From positions 1-55,722 of the forward strand of contig CALWTE010000007.1 in assembly GCA_944384375.1 (NCBI GenBank): a DNA stretch of 55,722 bases, given 5' to 3'. Source of the DNA: an uncultured Clostridia bacterium. GTDB lineage: Bacteria; Bacillota; Clostridia; Christensenellales; UBA1242. A program made the translations under genes and the position numbers. Shown here one piece after another: positions 1-7,925 of the stretch. The stretch's first letter is position 1. Each line of letters opens with the position of its first letter. Under the pieces are notes generated by a model. The model searched no databases, had not been told where the DNA came from, and saw only the letters and a program-made list of their open reading frames with translations.

Positions 1-1582
1 CTAGCAAAACAATGTCGTCAAACCAAATCTCGCCCGCAACTCCGTTATTATCATAGTCTATACGTAAAACGGCAGTATCCGAAGCATTATTGCTACTCCT
101 AGTAACGTAAAAACTATACATATTCCATTGCCCCGCTGGACCTAAGGCTAGACTACCAAAACTAGGTTCTTCTATCGGCCAATAAATTTGAGTGCTTGCA
201 CCAGCCTGCACTTCTTGGTATCCCCAGTATTGCACATAGAATATATGGTCTTTGTTGGTGCTGTCTAGGGGAATTGTAAATGTTGTAGAAATGGTGGTTT
301 CGGGGCTACCCGCCGAGCCTGTAATTTTAAGTGAATAATCACCGCTCCGCACATGCGCGGTATCATATGTACCATCCCAGCCTGTATTTTCAAAACCGCC
401 AGCAAGTCCACTAATTTTGCTTGGATACCCGCTAGATTCCATAATTACGTTGTAATTAGCAGATTTAAAAACTACATAATATGTTTCATCACCTGCCGCG
501 GTAATAGTATAACTTGTTTGCCCTTCTGAGTCTGCAATTATATTTGAGCCGTCACTACTTAACGTCCAGCCTGCTACGGTATAACCTGGGTTTGGGGTTG
601 CTGTAAGAATTACTGGTGTGTTATATGTTATATCAGTACCGCCACCGCTTACTGTACCCATACCTGTGGAATTACTTGCAACAGCAACATTGACATCACC
701 AGGTACAACTTGAAAATTGTTACTCGTAAACTTAGATGTTGAAACATTATATATTCTTTGTATATTTGTTAAACTAGTTCTATCTTTTACCCAGTATGTT
801 ACCGTACTAGCATTATTATAAAAAGCATATATTCCTATGTAAGCATCTGAAGTGTCATTTTGTATATCGTTGTAAAAATATACATTGTTTAAACTGGTAC
901 AATCCCTAAAAGCGCCACTGTCTATACTGGTGACATTATCTGGTATTGTTATACTTGTTAAACTGCTACAATAAGAAAACGCACTGTTTCTTATATTAGT
1001 GACACTATTTGGGATTGTTATACTTGTTAAACTGCTACACCAAGAAAACGCAGAAACTCCTATACTCGTAACACTATTTCCTATTGTTATACTGCTTAAA
1101 CCGGTACAACTATCAAACGCAGAATTACCTATACTGGTGACACTATTGGGAATTGTAATTTCGGTTAATCTGCTACAACCAGAAAACGCACGATCTCCTA
1201 TACTGGTGACACTATCTGGTATGGTTATACTCGTTAATCTGCTACAACCAGAAAACGCAGAACGCCCTATCTCAGTGACTGTATAAGTTATGCCACTATT
1301 ACTGACTGTGCTAGGAATTGATCTAGAGCCACTAATTGACGTAAAAGTAGTGTCATATATTTCTACAGTATTTGCGGTTCCTTCAGTTAAAACCCTATAT
1401 CTTAAATTATTTAATGTAAATGTGCTACCAACGGCGGCATTTGCTGAATTATTTATTTGTTCCTTATCTTGTTTAGTTAATAGTACACCTGCGGTGGTGC
1501 CACCTGCTACTAGCATTAGTAGGACAATTATGCCTACTATCGTATAGATTTTGTACTTTTTAAAGAGTTCTTTAAATGACAT
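1..1582 (-). CDS. BspA-like leucine-rich-repeat surface protein, 3' end cut by window edge
   Basis: Large cell-surface protein, C-terminus missing because the reading frame runs off the left edge. Start ATG at 1580-1582 is preceded by AAGGAG at good spacing. The N-terminus is a short cytoplasmic Lys-rich segment (MSFKELFKKYK) followed by one membrane span of about 22 residues and no lipobox, so it is probably a type II anchored protein. A run of BspA/TpLRR-type repeats of about 23 residues follows, with the pattern LTSITIPDSVTSIG..AFSGCS. After the repeats come an InlB-type 'GYTVAGW' domain and, near the edge, a beta-sandwich-like region with the look of a carbohydrate-binding module (inferred). 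The N-terminus closely matches the paralogue at 18480-21662. Typical roles of the family are adhesion and host or matrix binding; the ligand cannot be read here. Confidence 0.9.
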   Translation of the reverse strand, partial: MSFKELFKKYKIYTIVGIIVLLMLVAGGTTAGVLLTKQDKEQINNSANAAVGSTFTLNNLRYRVLTEGTANTVEIYDTTFTSISGSRSIPSTVSNSGITYTVTEIGRSAFSGCSRLTSITIPDSVTSIGDRAFSGCSRLTEITIPNSVTSIGNSAFDSCTGLSSITIGNSVTSIGVSAFSWCSSLTSITIPNSVTNIRNSAFSYCSSLTSITIPDNVTSIDSGAFRDCTSLNNVYFYNDIQNDTSDAYIGIYAFYNNASTVTYWVKDRTSLTNIQRIYNVSTSKFTSNNFQVVPGDVNVAVASNSTGMGTVSGGGTDITYNTPVILTATPNPGYTVAGWTLSSDGSNIIADSEGQTSYTITAAGDETYYVVFKSANYNVIMESSGYPSKISGLAGGFENTGWDGTYDTAHVRSGDYSLKITGSAGSPETTISTTFTIPLDSTNKDHIFYVQYWGYQEVQAGASTQIYWPIEEPSFGSLALGPAGQWNMYSFYVTRSSNNASDTAVLRIDYDNNGVAGEIWFDDIVLL

Positions 1583-1698
1583 AGTATTCTCCTTTTTATC
1601 CATTTAAAAATGTTTTACTTGGCAGTTTAATTTTTAAATTAAAATTTTAAATTTTTATTGCGTTAGAATTTATTTAATGTTGAATAATTTCGTTTTAT

Positions 1699-1713
1699 AT
1701 GACAAACTGTCAT
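1699..1713. promoter_or_regulatory. Palindrome near the BspA-like transcription start
   Basis: ATGACAAACTGTCAT, a perfect inverted repeat with 6-bp arms around AAC. It lies about 6 bases downstream of the putative -10 at 1720-1725, roughly over the expected start of transcription, a normal repressor operator position. The paralogue promoter at 21801 lacks it, so it would be specific to this gene. No regulator is identified. Confidence 0.35.
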
Positions 1714-1719
1714 GTTTTC

Positions 1720-1752
1720 ATTATACACTAAAAGTATTGTAAAAGCCTAATG
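1720..1752 (-). promoter_or_regulatory. Promoter block shared with the second BspA-like gene
   Basis: The minus strand carries a TATAAT -10 (rc of 1720-1725) preceded by TTTAGTG, ACAAT and CATTAG elements. The 33-base block matches 21801-21833 at 28 positions by eye, and both lie 137-138 bases upstream of the respective ATG. Conservation in otherwise diverged AT-rich sequence supports a shared promoter and long leader. No good -35 is obvious at 17 bases, which suggests an activator or an alternative sigma factor (inference). Confidence 0.55.
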
Positions 1753-1956
1753 CTTTTTTAGTAGTTTAAGAAAATTTTTTGTTTTTATACTTCTTCATTA
1801 AGCATATTACGGTTTCATTGCCGAAAATTTAATTTAATCTTTGGCAAAAAACACGAAAAGACACATTTACAATGTGCCGAAAGTATATTAAATTTTTAAT
1901 ATAATGTTTAAGGTTTTTTAGTGAATTTTTAGAGCAAAAATTAGGGGTTTTAGAGG

Positions 1957-1986
1957 ACAAATTTGTAGCAACAAATTTGTTTTTTC
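1957..1986 (+). terminator. Hairpin followed by T run, no obvious gene upstream
   Basis: ACAAATTTGT, loop AGCA, ACAAATTTGT, then TTTTTT on the plus strand. The shape is that of an intrinsic terminator, but no plus-strand gene precedes it. It may block antisense transcription or simply be a chance AT-rich palindrome. Confidence 0.3.
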
Positions 1987-1996
1987 TACCTAAGCG

Positions 1997-2007
1997 CCCC
2001 CCCCCCC
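1997..2007. repeat. Homopolymer run of 11 C
   Basis: Eleven consecutive C (G on the minus strand) in a very AT-rich intergenic region, about 270 bases upstream of the BspA-like -10. Runs of this length slip easily during replication and sequencing. Confidence 0.9.
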
Positions 2008-2200
2008 TGAGTTATCCACATTTGGCTAAGGTAAGGGCAAAAATTCTTGTTTGTCATATCTTTTTGCTCCCTTTTTATCTTTAGTTTTCCACAAATTATA
2101 CTAGCATACAGTAATCTTATATTTTTATATTTTACCAAAAACTTTTAGGAATGTAAAACAAAATTTACAAACTTTTACAATGTTTTAAAAATTTTTCACT

Positions 2201-2250
2201 AAAAATGAACTGCACCTCCAAAAATGTCCAACTTTTGGGGTGAACTCCCA
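2201..2250. repeat. IS-end-like inverted repeat, possible element remnant
   Basis: The segment reads AAAATGAACTGCACCTCC, then AAAAATGTCCAACTTTTGGGGTGAA. CACCtCCAAAA pairs with TTTTGGGGTG around ATGTCCAAC. Similar words recur at 22756-22800 (other orientation) and 26843-26862. The pattern resembles terminal repeats of IS3/IS150-group elements (family knowledge), but no transposase is present, so only a remnant or a small non-autonomous element is possible. Confidence 0.35.
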
Positions 2251-2356
2251 AATTAATTTAAGTAAAAATAGAATTTTTATTTATTCACAATTCTACATTT
2301 AATAAAAATAATCAAAATATAAACAAAAGCCTAATTTTTTAGCGGGAACTAAGAAA

Positions 2357-2980
2357 TTAAGCGTTTTGTTTTAAAAGGTCAGCCTCTAAATCGCCTTCTT
2401 CGTCTAGTGGTACGACTTCAAATTCATTATAAATTGATGCATTTTCAACACCTTGGTTGAGAACTTTTATCTGCTCTAATAAGTCTTCATACTTAGGCAA
2501 ATCTTCCAAACTTTTTAACTCAAAACGTTTCAAAAATTCGTCCGTTGTGCCAAAAAGCAAAGGCTTACCTACTACGTCCTTTCGCCCTACGACTTCTATT
2601 AAATTGTGCGAAAGCAATAACTGAATTGCGTAATCACTGCCCACACCACGAATATTTTCAATTTCAAGACGGGTAATCGGTTGCTGATATGCAATAATTG
2701 CCACAGTTTCAAGGGCTGTTTTGGTGAGCGCGCGCTCTTTAATAGGGTTAAGCACGATACTTATGGCGTCTGCAAACTCAGGATTTGTGCAAAGTTGTAT
2801 TTTATTTTTATAAGATATGATTTGAATTCCGCTTGTTTCGTTATATTTTTGTTGCAATTCTTCAACCGCGGACAGTACTTCTTTTTTGTCTATTTGCAAT
2901 TTTTCGGCGATTTCGTCCACTTCCACGCCATTACCAGCAACAAATAAAATTCCTTCAATTATACTCGGTAAGTTCTGCAT
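2357..2980 (-). CDS. scpB: Segregation and condensation protein B (ScpB)
   Basis: ScpB forms the SMC-ScpA-ScpB condensin complex that compacts and separates newly replicated chromosome origins. At 207 residues it has the usual length, with two winged-helix domains: the first about residues 5-80 (IIEGILFVAGNGVEVDEIA) and the second about 85-160, including AIIAYQQPITRLEIENIRG, a family hallmark. The C-terminal tail is acidic. It overlaps the 3' end of scpA by 26 bases, a normal arrangement for translational coupling of partners. It is the last gene of the M50-scpA-scpB operon. Identification is firm. Confidence 0.97.
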   Translation of the reverse strand: MQNLPSIIEGILFVAGNGVEVDEIAEKLQIDKKEVLSAVEELQQKYNETSGIQIISYKNKIQLCTNPEFADAISIVLNPIKERALTKTALETVAIIAYQQPITRLEIENIRGVGSDYAIQLLLSHNLIEVVGRKDVVGKPLLFGTTDEFLKRFELKSLEDLPKYEDLLEQIKVLNQGVENASIYNEFEVVPLDEEGDLEADLLKQNA

Positions 2981-3815
2981 CTTCTACTTTTTCTCCTTCT
3001 TTTTTCTCAATGTCTATTTCGCCGAACAACTCCGTTTGGACAACCTTGGCGTACTGTATTTTTAACAATTCAAGCAATGCTAGAAAAGTATTAATAATTT
3101 CGCCTTTGGTAAAATCACTACCAAAAAGGTCGTCAAAACGCACTTTTTTCTTATCGTCTAGTTGATGCTGAATATTTGTAAAGCACTCGCGCACGGTAAA
3201 CCTATCTTTTTGCACCTGACGCTCCACAATAGGTGCACTCTTTTGCTCTAATCTCACCAGCAACTTACTAAACGCATCTACTAGGTTTTGCATATTCATA
3301 TTTTTTAATACAATGCGGTAGTCATTTGCCGATTTTTCGGGTTCTTTATAAAATCTGTCCGTGTTTTCCAGAACACTAAGTTCTTGGCTGGCTTCCTTAA
3401 AGAGTCTGTACATTTCCATACGGCGTTTGTATAATTCTTCCAAATCAATTTCGTCTGAGTCTTCTTCTTTTTCGGGTTTAGGTAATAGACAATTTGACTT
3501 AACTTCTAGCAACTTTGCCGCTTCACGAATAAACCAACTCATACTTTCCATATCAATATTTTGCAACGAACGCACGTACTCTAAGTACTGCCCTGTGATA
3601 TCGCTAATTTTAACGTCCTTAATGTCTAGTTTTGTAGAGCGAACCAACCGCCACAAAACGTCTAGCGGGCCTTCGTGATTTTCAAAGTAGAAAACCATTT
3701 CGCTAACTTCGTTTACATCGTCTTGATTTACCCCGTCTAGTGCGTCTAGTGCTTTTTCATCAATCGCACCTGTAAACTCGCCCAAATCAAGTTTTTCCTT
3801 TTCGCTATCCAACAC
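2955..3815 (-). CDS. scpA: Segregation and condensation protein A (ScpA), GTG start
   Basis: Kleisin subunit that bridges the SMC heads and binds ScpB. The core begins near residue 43 (FYFENHEGPLDVLWRLV), corresponding to the usual ScpA N-terminus, and ends in a winged helix that contacts SMC (around RFDDLFGS). At 286 residues it is longer than usual because about 40 acidic residues precede the core. The start is GTG at 3813-3815 with AAGGAG six bases upstream; no equally good site lies closer to the core, so the extension looks real. It is 26 bases downstream of the M50 gene and overlaps scpB. Confidence 0.95.
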   Translation of the reverse strand: MLDSEKEKLDLGEFTGAIDEKALDALDGVNQDDVNEVSEMVFYFENHEGPLDVLWRLVRSTKLDIKDVKISDITGQYLEYVRSLQNIDMESMSWFIREAAKLLEVKSNCLLPKPEKEEDSDEIDLEELYKRRMEMYRLFKEASQELSVLENTDRFYKEPEKSANDYRIVLKNMNMQNLVDAFSKLLVRLEQKSAPIVERQVQKDRFTVRECFTNIQHQLDDKKKVRFDDLFGSDFTKGEIINTFLALLELLKIQYAKVVQTELFGEIDIEKKEGEKVEDAELTEYN

Positions 3816-3841
3816 TTACTCTCCTTTTTTTTCTTTAGTAA

Positions 3842-4507
3842 TTAGGTAAACATAGAAATAAATACTTGTGCTAAGTTCCCTAAAATTAGATTTGATAGTA
3901 ATGTAATCAAATATGGGAATACAAAAATTACAAATAGTAATAAAATCAAACTGCCGTATTGACGCATAAATACTATAAATTTGTTATCATAACGGCAGAA
4001 TGCAGCCACAAAGTTAAAGCCGTCTAATGGGAATATCGGTAAAATATTAAATACTGCTAATACAAAATTTATTGTCGTCAAATACTGGAATAGAATTATC
4101 AAGAAATCAAAGAACAAAACTGATTGGTCTAAAAATAGATAACACACAATATACAAGAATAAGAACACAATTGATAGAATAAAGTTTGTCAAAATTCCAG
4201 ATAATGAAACGATTACTTCACCCTTGCGGATATTTCTAAAGTTGTTTGGGTTAATAGGTACGGGTTTTGCCCAACCGAAACCTATCAAAACCAAAAACAA
4301 GAAACCTATCGGGTCAAAATGTCGTGCGGGATTTAGCGAAAGTCTGCCAGCAAATTTTGGCGTATCGTCACCTAATTTCACCGCAGCATAACTATGAGCG
4401 AACTCATGCACAACAAGTCCCACGGTAATGGCAATTAGCCACGCGCCTAATGAAATTAAAATTATTTGCCACGGGTCATTAGAAAAAAGTATAGAAAAAA
4501 TACCCAA
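3842..4507 (-). CDS. Site-2 protease family (M50) membrane metalloprotease
   Basis: Intramembrane zinc protease of the small M50/YwhC-like group, 221 residues with about five membrane segments. The zinc motif HEFAH lies in the first third (GLVVHEFAHSYAAVKLGDD) and the third ligand motif is in FNILPIFPLDGFN, where the family usually has NxxPxxPLDG. No PDZ domain is present, so it is not RseP-like. Its place before scpA-scpB is common in Clostridia; why it is coupled to condensin genes is unknown. The substrate cannot be inferred. A promoter at 4539-4567 drives the three genes and TAAGGAG precedes the ATG. Confidence 0.93.
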   Translation of the reverse strand: MGIFSILFSNDPWQIILISLGAWLIAITVGLVVHEFAHSYAAVKLGDDTPKFAGRLSLNPARHFDPIGFLFLVLIGFGWAKPVPINPNNFRNIRKGEVIVSLSGILTNFILSIVFLFLYIVCYLFLDQSVLFFDFLIILFQYLTTINFVLAVFNILPIFPLDGFNFVAAFCRYDNKFIVFMRQYGSLILLLFVIFVFPYLITLLSNLILGNLAQVFISMFT

Positions 4508-4538
4508 AGTTGTATCTCCTTAATAGTCTATGAATTAT

Positions 4539-4567
4539 ATTATACCTTATTTTAAGGCGTTTAGCAA
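4539..4567 (-). promoter_or_regulatory. Sigma-A-type promoter of the M50-scpA-scpB operon
   Basis: Minus strand TTGCTA (rc of 4562-4567), 17-base spacer, TATAAT (rc of 4539-4544). The predicted transcription start is about 25 bases upstream of the M50 ATG at 4507. The -10 is perfect and the -35 matches 4 of 6. Confidence 0.65.
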
Positions 4568-4599
4568 ATGTTTTTATGCATTTTAAATAATACAAAAAA

Positions 4600-4635
4600 G
4601 CCAAAAACTGTCTAATTTTGGCAGTTATTTTTTTT
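4600..4635 (+). terminator. Terminator-like hairpin just upstream of ylbJ
   Basis: GCCAAAA, loop ACTGTCTAA, TTTTGGC, then a run of eight or nine T. It ends 24 bases before the ylbJ ATG in a divergent intergenic space, so no plus-strand gene precedes it. It could attenuate transcription into ylbJ or be a relic related to the TGTCTAACTTTTTG-type hairpins at 38311 and 43553. Confidence 0.5.
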
Positions 4636-4658
4636 AGTTTAGCGCCATATTATAAAGT

Positions 4659-5654
4659 ATGAAAATTCTAGTATTTAATAAATGGCAGATTATATTAAGT
4701 GCTGTAGTGCTTTTTTTGATGCTTGCGCTTGTTTTTCAGCCCGATATCTATATGGAGTCTTGCTTGCGGGGCTTACTTATTTGGGGTTCGTCAGTATTGC
4801 CTGCACTGTTTCCCTTTTTCTTTTTTTCTAGCATCTTAATAAAACTACATACACTAGATATTTTAGGAGAAAAACTAAGCAAGTTTATGCAAAAGGTATT
4901 TCACTGTCCTGGTTCAAGCGGTATAATTTATCTGCTTAGTATAATTTCAGGATATCCAGTAGGCGCAAAACTTGCTAGCGAAATGTACGCGTCTGGTGCT
5001 CTTACACGAAATCAAGTAGTGCGAGTAAATGCATTTGCTTCCACTTCGGGCCCACTGTTTATTATCGGCTCTGTAGGTGTAGGAATGTTTGTAAATCACA
5101 CCGCTGGAATTATAATGCTAATATCACATCTTTTAGGTGCGCTATGTAATGGCTTGCTATATCGCAATTATCACTATAAAGAAGAAACAGTTCTGCCACC
5201 GCCCAAACCAAAAGTAAGCACGCAAGATATTCTATCTAACACTATGTATGATTCCATTGTATCAATTTTAATAGTTGGTGGATACATTGTCATTTTTAAC
5301 ATATTAATAGACGTACTTTTTAACCTAAATATTTTAACTTCTGTTGGTTCAATTTTTAGTAGCATTTTATCTTTAGTTGGGTTGCCTGAAAGTTTAGGCA
5401 CGGGGCTAGCAAGTGGTATTTTAGAAGTAACGCGTGGTTGCCTTGATTTATCTCAAAGTAGTGCCAGTCTAAAACTAATCACCGTACTCGGCTGTATGTT
5501 GATTTCTTGGGGCGGAATTAGTATTCACTTGCAAGCCCTAACTTTTCTAAGCAAATGTAAAATTAGCGCAGGTTTCTACTTCCTACAAAAATTTACGCAG
5601 AGTTTGATAAGTGGCTTGATTTGTTTGATTTTAGTAAGTTTTATACCATTTTAA
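4659..5654 (+). CDS. ylbJ: Sporulation integral membrane protein YlbJ
   Basis: Polytopic membrane protein of the nucleoside-recognition/Gate family; in Bacillus YlbJ is made in the mother cell under sigma-E and is needed for normal spore cortex. At 331 residues with about eight hydrophobic segments it is of usual size. Recognisable features are the GLLIWGSSVLPALFPFFFFS motif near residues 38-57 and the conserved ISGYPVGAKLASEMY near 95-109, followed by NAFASTSGPLFIIGSVG. There is no good Shine-Dalgarno before the ATG and a T-run hairpin ends 24 bases upstream, so expression may be unusual. It stands alone and diverges from the M50-scpAB operon. Confidence 0.9.
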   Translation: MKILVFNKWQIILSAVVLFLMLALVFQPDIYMESCLRGLLIWGSSVLPALFPFFFFSSILIKLHTLDILGEKLSKFMQKVFHCPGSSGIIYLLSIISGYPVGAKLASEMYASGALTRNQVVRVNAFASTSGPLFIIGSVGVGMFVNHTAGIIMLISHLLGALCNGLLYRNYHYKEETVLPPPKPKVSTQDILSNTMYDSIVSILIVGGYIVIFNILIDVLFNLNILTSVGSIFSSILSLVGLPESLGTGLASGILEVTRGCLDLSQSSASLKLITVLGCMLISWGGISIHLQALTFLSKCKISAGFYFLQKFTQSLISGLICLILVSFIPF

Positions 5655-6030
5655 CGCGTTTTTACAGTACTATGCATAGGTATTATGCATATGCATAGTA
5701 CCTATTTTTAAAGAGTTTTGCTATAAAAATTAATTCAACTTAATTTCAAATATTTTGACAAATAACTATCATTTTATCAATTTACTAACCTACTTTTAAA
5801 AGGCAGAAATTATATAAACTTTTCGCTTTTTTTATTTTTATTTAAACTACACAAAGTGTGAAAACTTAGAATAAAATAAAGTGCTAAATTCTTTCCCTTA
5901 TAACAAAAAAAGGAATAAAAATATTCCTTAATTTTTTCTAAAAATTACAACAATTAGATGTTTCTAGAAGCATATTTTTATTATGATAGCAAACTGCTTT
6001 TTTAATTTTTTAATAATTTCATTTTTGCAA
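5655..6030. other. 376-base convergent intergenic region
   Basis: Lies between the 3' ends of ylbJ and the minus-strand hypothetical gene. The first 60 bases hold the TACTATGCATAGTA-type palindromic repeat; the remainder is very AT-rich with no gene or clear signal. Confidence 0.6.
5666..5706. repeat. Palindromic repeat of the TACTATGCATAGTA family, long form
   Basis: On the minus strand it reads TAGGTACTATGCATATGCAT, then AATACCTATGCATAGTACT. It consists of one palindrome (AGGTACTATGCAT/ATGCATAATACCT, one mismatch) plus another half palindrome. Nearly the same sequence is at 40352-40390, also next to a gene 3' end. It may end transcripts from both sides, though that is inference. Confidence 0.85.
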
Positions 6031-6807
6031 TTACATTACACCGTAGAATTTTGCAAGACGGTTTTGTAATTCCATATTGTAAAACCTAACACTCTTAATT
6101 GGTGATAAAAGATTATTTAAACTAATTAATAATGCGTTAAAGATTTTGAAATTTTGCATATTTACGACTTCAAGCAAGGCATTAATGGTTATGTTTAATT
6201 CGTCTAGTCTGTCTGGTTTTATTTTGCTATCAAGATTGATGGTTTCTTTAATTTGGTTTAAAATCATTGTTATATCTTCAAAGAATTGGTCTACATCTTT
6301 TTCTTCTACTGCGTTTTCTTCTTCTTTATTCTCTATAGTTTCGGCTTCCGTAGAATTAATTTTAACAACAGAATCTTCGTCCTTTCTCTCTTTAAAGCCT
6401 ACCCATTCGCACAAATAATCTCTAAAAGGCGTAATTAATTGTTCATTAAAATCACGAAAACTCTCAATTAATGATTCTTCAGGGAAATATTGGCTGATAA
6501 ACTCCTGTAAGTCTAGTCTTCTGCTATCAAATTCGCTCAACAAACTAAACACAAAGGCAATTACCCTATAAGGTTCGCTAGGCAAAGTTATTCTTGCCTT
6601 GCCATCTAGTCCAGTTGTAACTAACTTGCCTAATTCGTTGCTAAAATTATAGCCTACTAGTGCTTCCCCTACAATTTCAACTAACGCAGGGCAAGAAACT
6701 ACGCTACGCAACACCTTACTAACTTTTGCATCTGCTATAATAATTTTGGAACTCTTTAAATCTTCGCATGCGTCCCAAAATGCTTTGTATTGCTCTGTTA
6801 ACTCCAT
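6031..6807 (-). CDS. Hypothetical protein, 258 residues
   Basis: I do not recognise a family. No signal peptide or membrane segment is seen. Residues 1-145 look like an all-helical globular domain with mixed hydrophobic pattern and the conserved-looking phrase DGKARITLPSEPYRVIAF; residues 145-180 form a Glu/Lys-rich linker (ENKEEENAVEEK), and the C-terminal 80 residues are helical with regular leucine spacing, perhaps a coiled coil. The ATG has GGAG five bases upstream. It is monocistronic, convergent with ylbJ and divergent from the DUF4364 gene. Cytoplasmic location is likely; function unknown. Confidence 0.8.
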   Translation of the reverse strand: MELTEQYKAFWDACEDLKSSKIIIADAKVSKVLRSVVSCPALVEIVGEALVGYNFSNELGKLVTTGLDGKARITLPSEPYRVIAFVFSLLSEFDSRRLDLQEFISQYFPEESLIESFRDFNEQLITPFRDYLCEWVGFKERKDEDSVVKINSTEAETIENKEEENAVEEKDVDQFFEDITMILNQIKETINLDSKIKPDRLDELNITINALLEVVNMQNFKIFNALLISLNNLLSPIKSVRFYNMELQNRLAKFYGVM

Positions 6808-6911
6808 TTTTTACTCCTATAATTGCATATTTATACATATTGTAACATATTTTGCATAAAAATAAAAATGATTTTAATATAATTTACAATAAAAAATAAA
6901 GTAATTTTTAT

Positions 6912-6941
6912 TTGCCTAAAACTTTAGTTTTGTGATATAAT
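6912..6941 (+). promoter_or_regulatory. Extended -10 promoter of the DUF4364-TSCPD operon
   Basis: TTGCCT (6912-6917), 18-base spacer, TGATATAAT with the TATAAT at 6936-6941. The TGN extension and perfect -10 make it convincing. The start codon follows 30 bases later. Confidence 0.7.
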
Positions 6942-6971
6942 AGCATTGTTTTTAAATTAGGGGGCTTTATT

Positions 6972-7514
6972 GTGAAATTAGAGTTTAGTAATGACGACTT
7001 CCAAACAAAATTAATGCTACTGTATATGTTAGAGCAAATTGAAATACCTTTGACGGAGCAATTTATCCTAGACATATGCACTACTCGTAATGACTGGATA
7101 AACTATATGGAATGTGTAAGTGTCTTTCATGATTTGTTGCGTGATGGGTTTATTTATACTCCAGACAATCAGGATAGCAAGCGTTGCCGTTATACTTTAA
7201 CAGCGAAAGGACGCAGTGCTTTAAGTATTTACTATGAAGAAGTACCTGAGCAATTACGTCAAGCGATAAGTGAATTTTGTAAAAACAATAGAATGTACTT
7301 TAAGAGATTGCAAGAGTATGTGGCTGATTTCCGCAAAAACAGCGATGGGACTTATATGGTAACACTGCAAATTATTGAAACTGCCAGTAGCGAGCCTATG
7401 TTTGAGATAAAAATCAACTTGCAGACCCGTGCTGATGCTGTGAAAGCCGTTGATATTTGGACAACAAAGGCACCTAGTTTTTACGAATTTGTTTATACTA
7501 ACATAATTAGTTAA
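6972..7514 (+). CDS. DUF4364 family protein
   Basis: A 180-residue cytoplasmic protein matching DUF4364, a Clostridia family of unknown function with a predicted N-terminal winged-helix. Residues 8-80 carry the helix-turn-helix-wing pattern (KLMLLYMLEQIEIPLTEQF ... DGFIYTPDNQDSKRCRYTLTAKGRSAL), reminiscent of PadR/MarR-like folds, so DNA binding is plausible but not shown. The C-terminal half is mixed alpha/beta. The start is GTG at 6972 with GGGGG ahead of it. It precedes the TSCPD gene by 25 bases in the same transcript. Confidence 0.85.
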   Translation: MKLEFSNDDFQTKLMLLYMLEQIEIPLTEQFILDICTTRNDWINYMECVSVFHDLLRDGFIYTPDNQDSKRCRYTLTAKGRSALSIYYEEVPEQLRQAISEFCKNNRMYFKRLQEYVADFRKNSDGTYMVTLQIIETASSEPMFEIKINLQTRADAVKAVDIWTTKAPSFYEFVYTNIIS

Positions 7515-7539
7515 AAATTTTTTAAAAATAGGAGGAATT

Positions 7540-7857
7540 ATGGAAGCGTATAGACCACAAGGTACTTGTGCACGTCAAATTTTATTTGATGTAAATGATA
7601 AAGGAATTTTAGTAGATTTGAAATTTTTAGGGGGTTGTGTAGGTGCATTGCAGGCATTAATTCGTTTTGCCGTAGGACGACCTATCGGTGAAATCATTGA
7701 TATGTGTGATGGAATAAAATGCCAAAATGACACTAGTTGTCCTGAACAACTAGCAATCGCACTTAAAAAATATATTAGAGAGCGCCAACGCGAAGCACTT
7801 GGGCTTAATGAAGACATCAAGCAACGTGGACACCCAAAAGTACTACCAACGCATTAA
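7540..7857 (+). CDS. TSCPD domain-containing small protein (TIGR03905-like)
   Basis: 105 residues, matching the TIGR03905 TSCPD-domain family: N-terminal RPQGTCARQILFDV, central FLGGCVGALQAL, and DTSCPEQLAIAL near residue 67, where the family name motif T-S-C-P appears. The TSCPD domain also occurs at the C-terminus of B12-dependent ribonucleotide reductases, where its cysteines are thought to bind metal. Cys11, Cys28, Cys56, Cys61 and Cys69-like positions could do the same here (inference). AGGAGG lies six bases before the ATG. Followed by a strong terminator. Confidence 0.88.
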   Translation: MEAYRPQGTCARQILFDVNDKGILVDLKFLGGCVGALQALIRFAVGRPIGEIIDMCDGIKCQNDTSCPEQLAIALKKYIRERQREALGLNEDIKQRGHPKVLPTH

Positions 7858-7896
7858 TTTAAATTAAATGAAATTTAAATTTAATATAAAATATAA

Positions 7897-7925
7897 AAAC
7901 TTACCTAATGCTAGGTAAGTTTTTT
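7897..7925 (+). terminator. Terminator after the TSCPD gene, overlapping the ftsW stop
   Basis: AAACTTACCTA, loop ATGC, TAGGTAAGTTTTTT. Arms are flanked by A and T runs on both strands, so it can end transcription from the TSCPD gene and from ftsW; it overlaps the ftsW stop codon at 7901. Confidence 0.85.

Larger units (their letters stand above)
1583..2356. other. 774-base intergenic region between BspA-like gene and scpB
   Basis: No convincing gene. It holds the BspA-like promoter block (1720-1752), a 15-bp palindrome (1699-1713), a hairpin with a T run (1957-1986), a run of 11 C (1997-2007), one perfect DnaA-box-like TTATCCACA (2012-2020) and an IS-end-like inverted repeat (2201-2250). 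The rest is AT-rich with no clear scpB terminator. Confidence 0.6.

Noticed and set aside
999..1547. Two plus-strand open frames rich in repeated NLLQPENA-type text
   Set aside because: Antisense shadows of the BspA-like leucine-rich repeats on the minus strand.
2012..2020. Perfect DnaA-box-like TTATCCACA in an AT-rich region, with TTTTCCACA about 70 bases on, as a possible replication origin
   Set aside because: Only one good box, no dnaA, dnaN, rpmH or gidA-type genes nearby, and genes on both sides run in the same direction rather than diverging.
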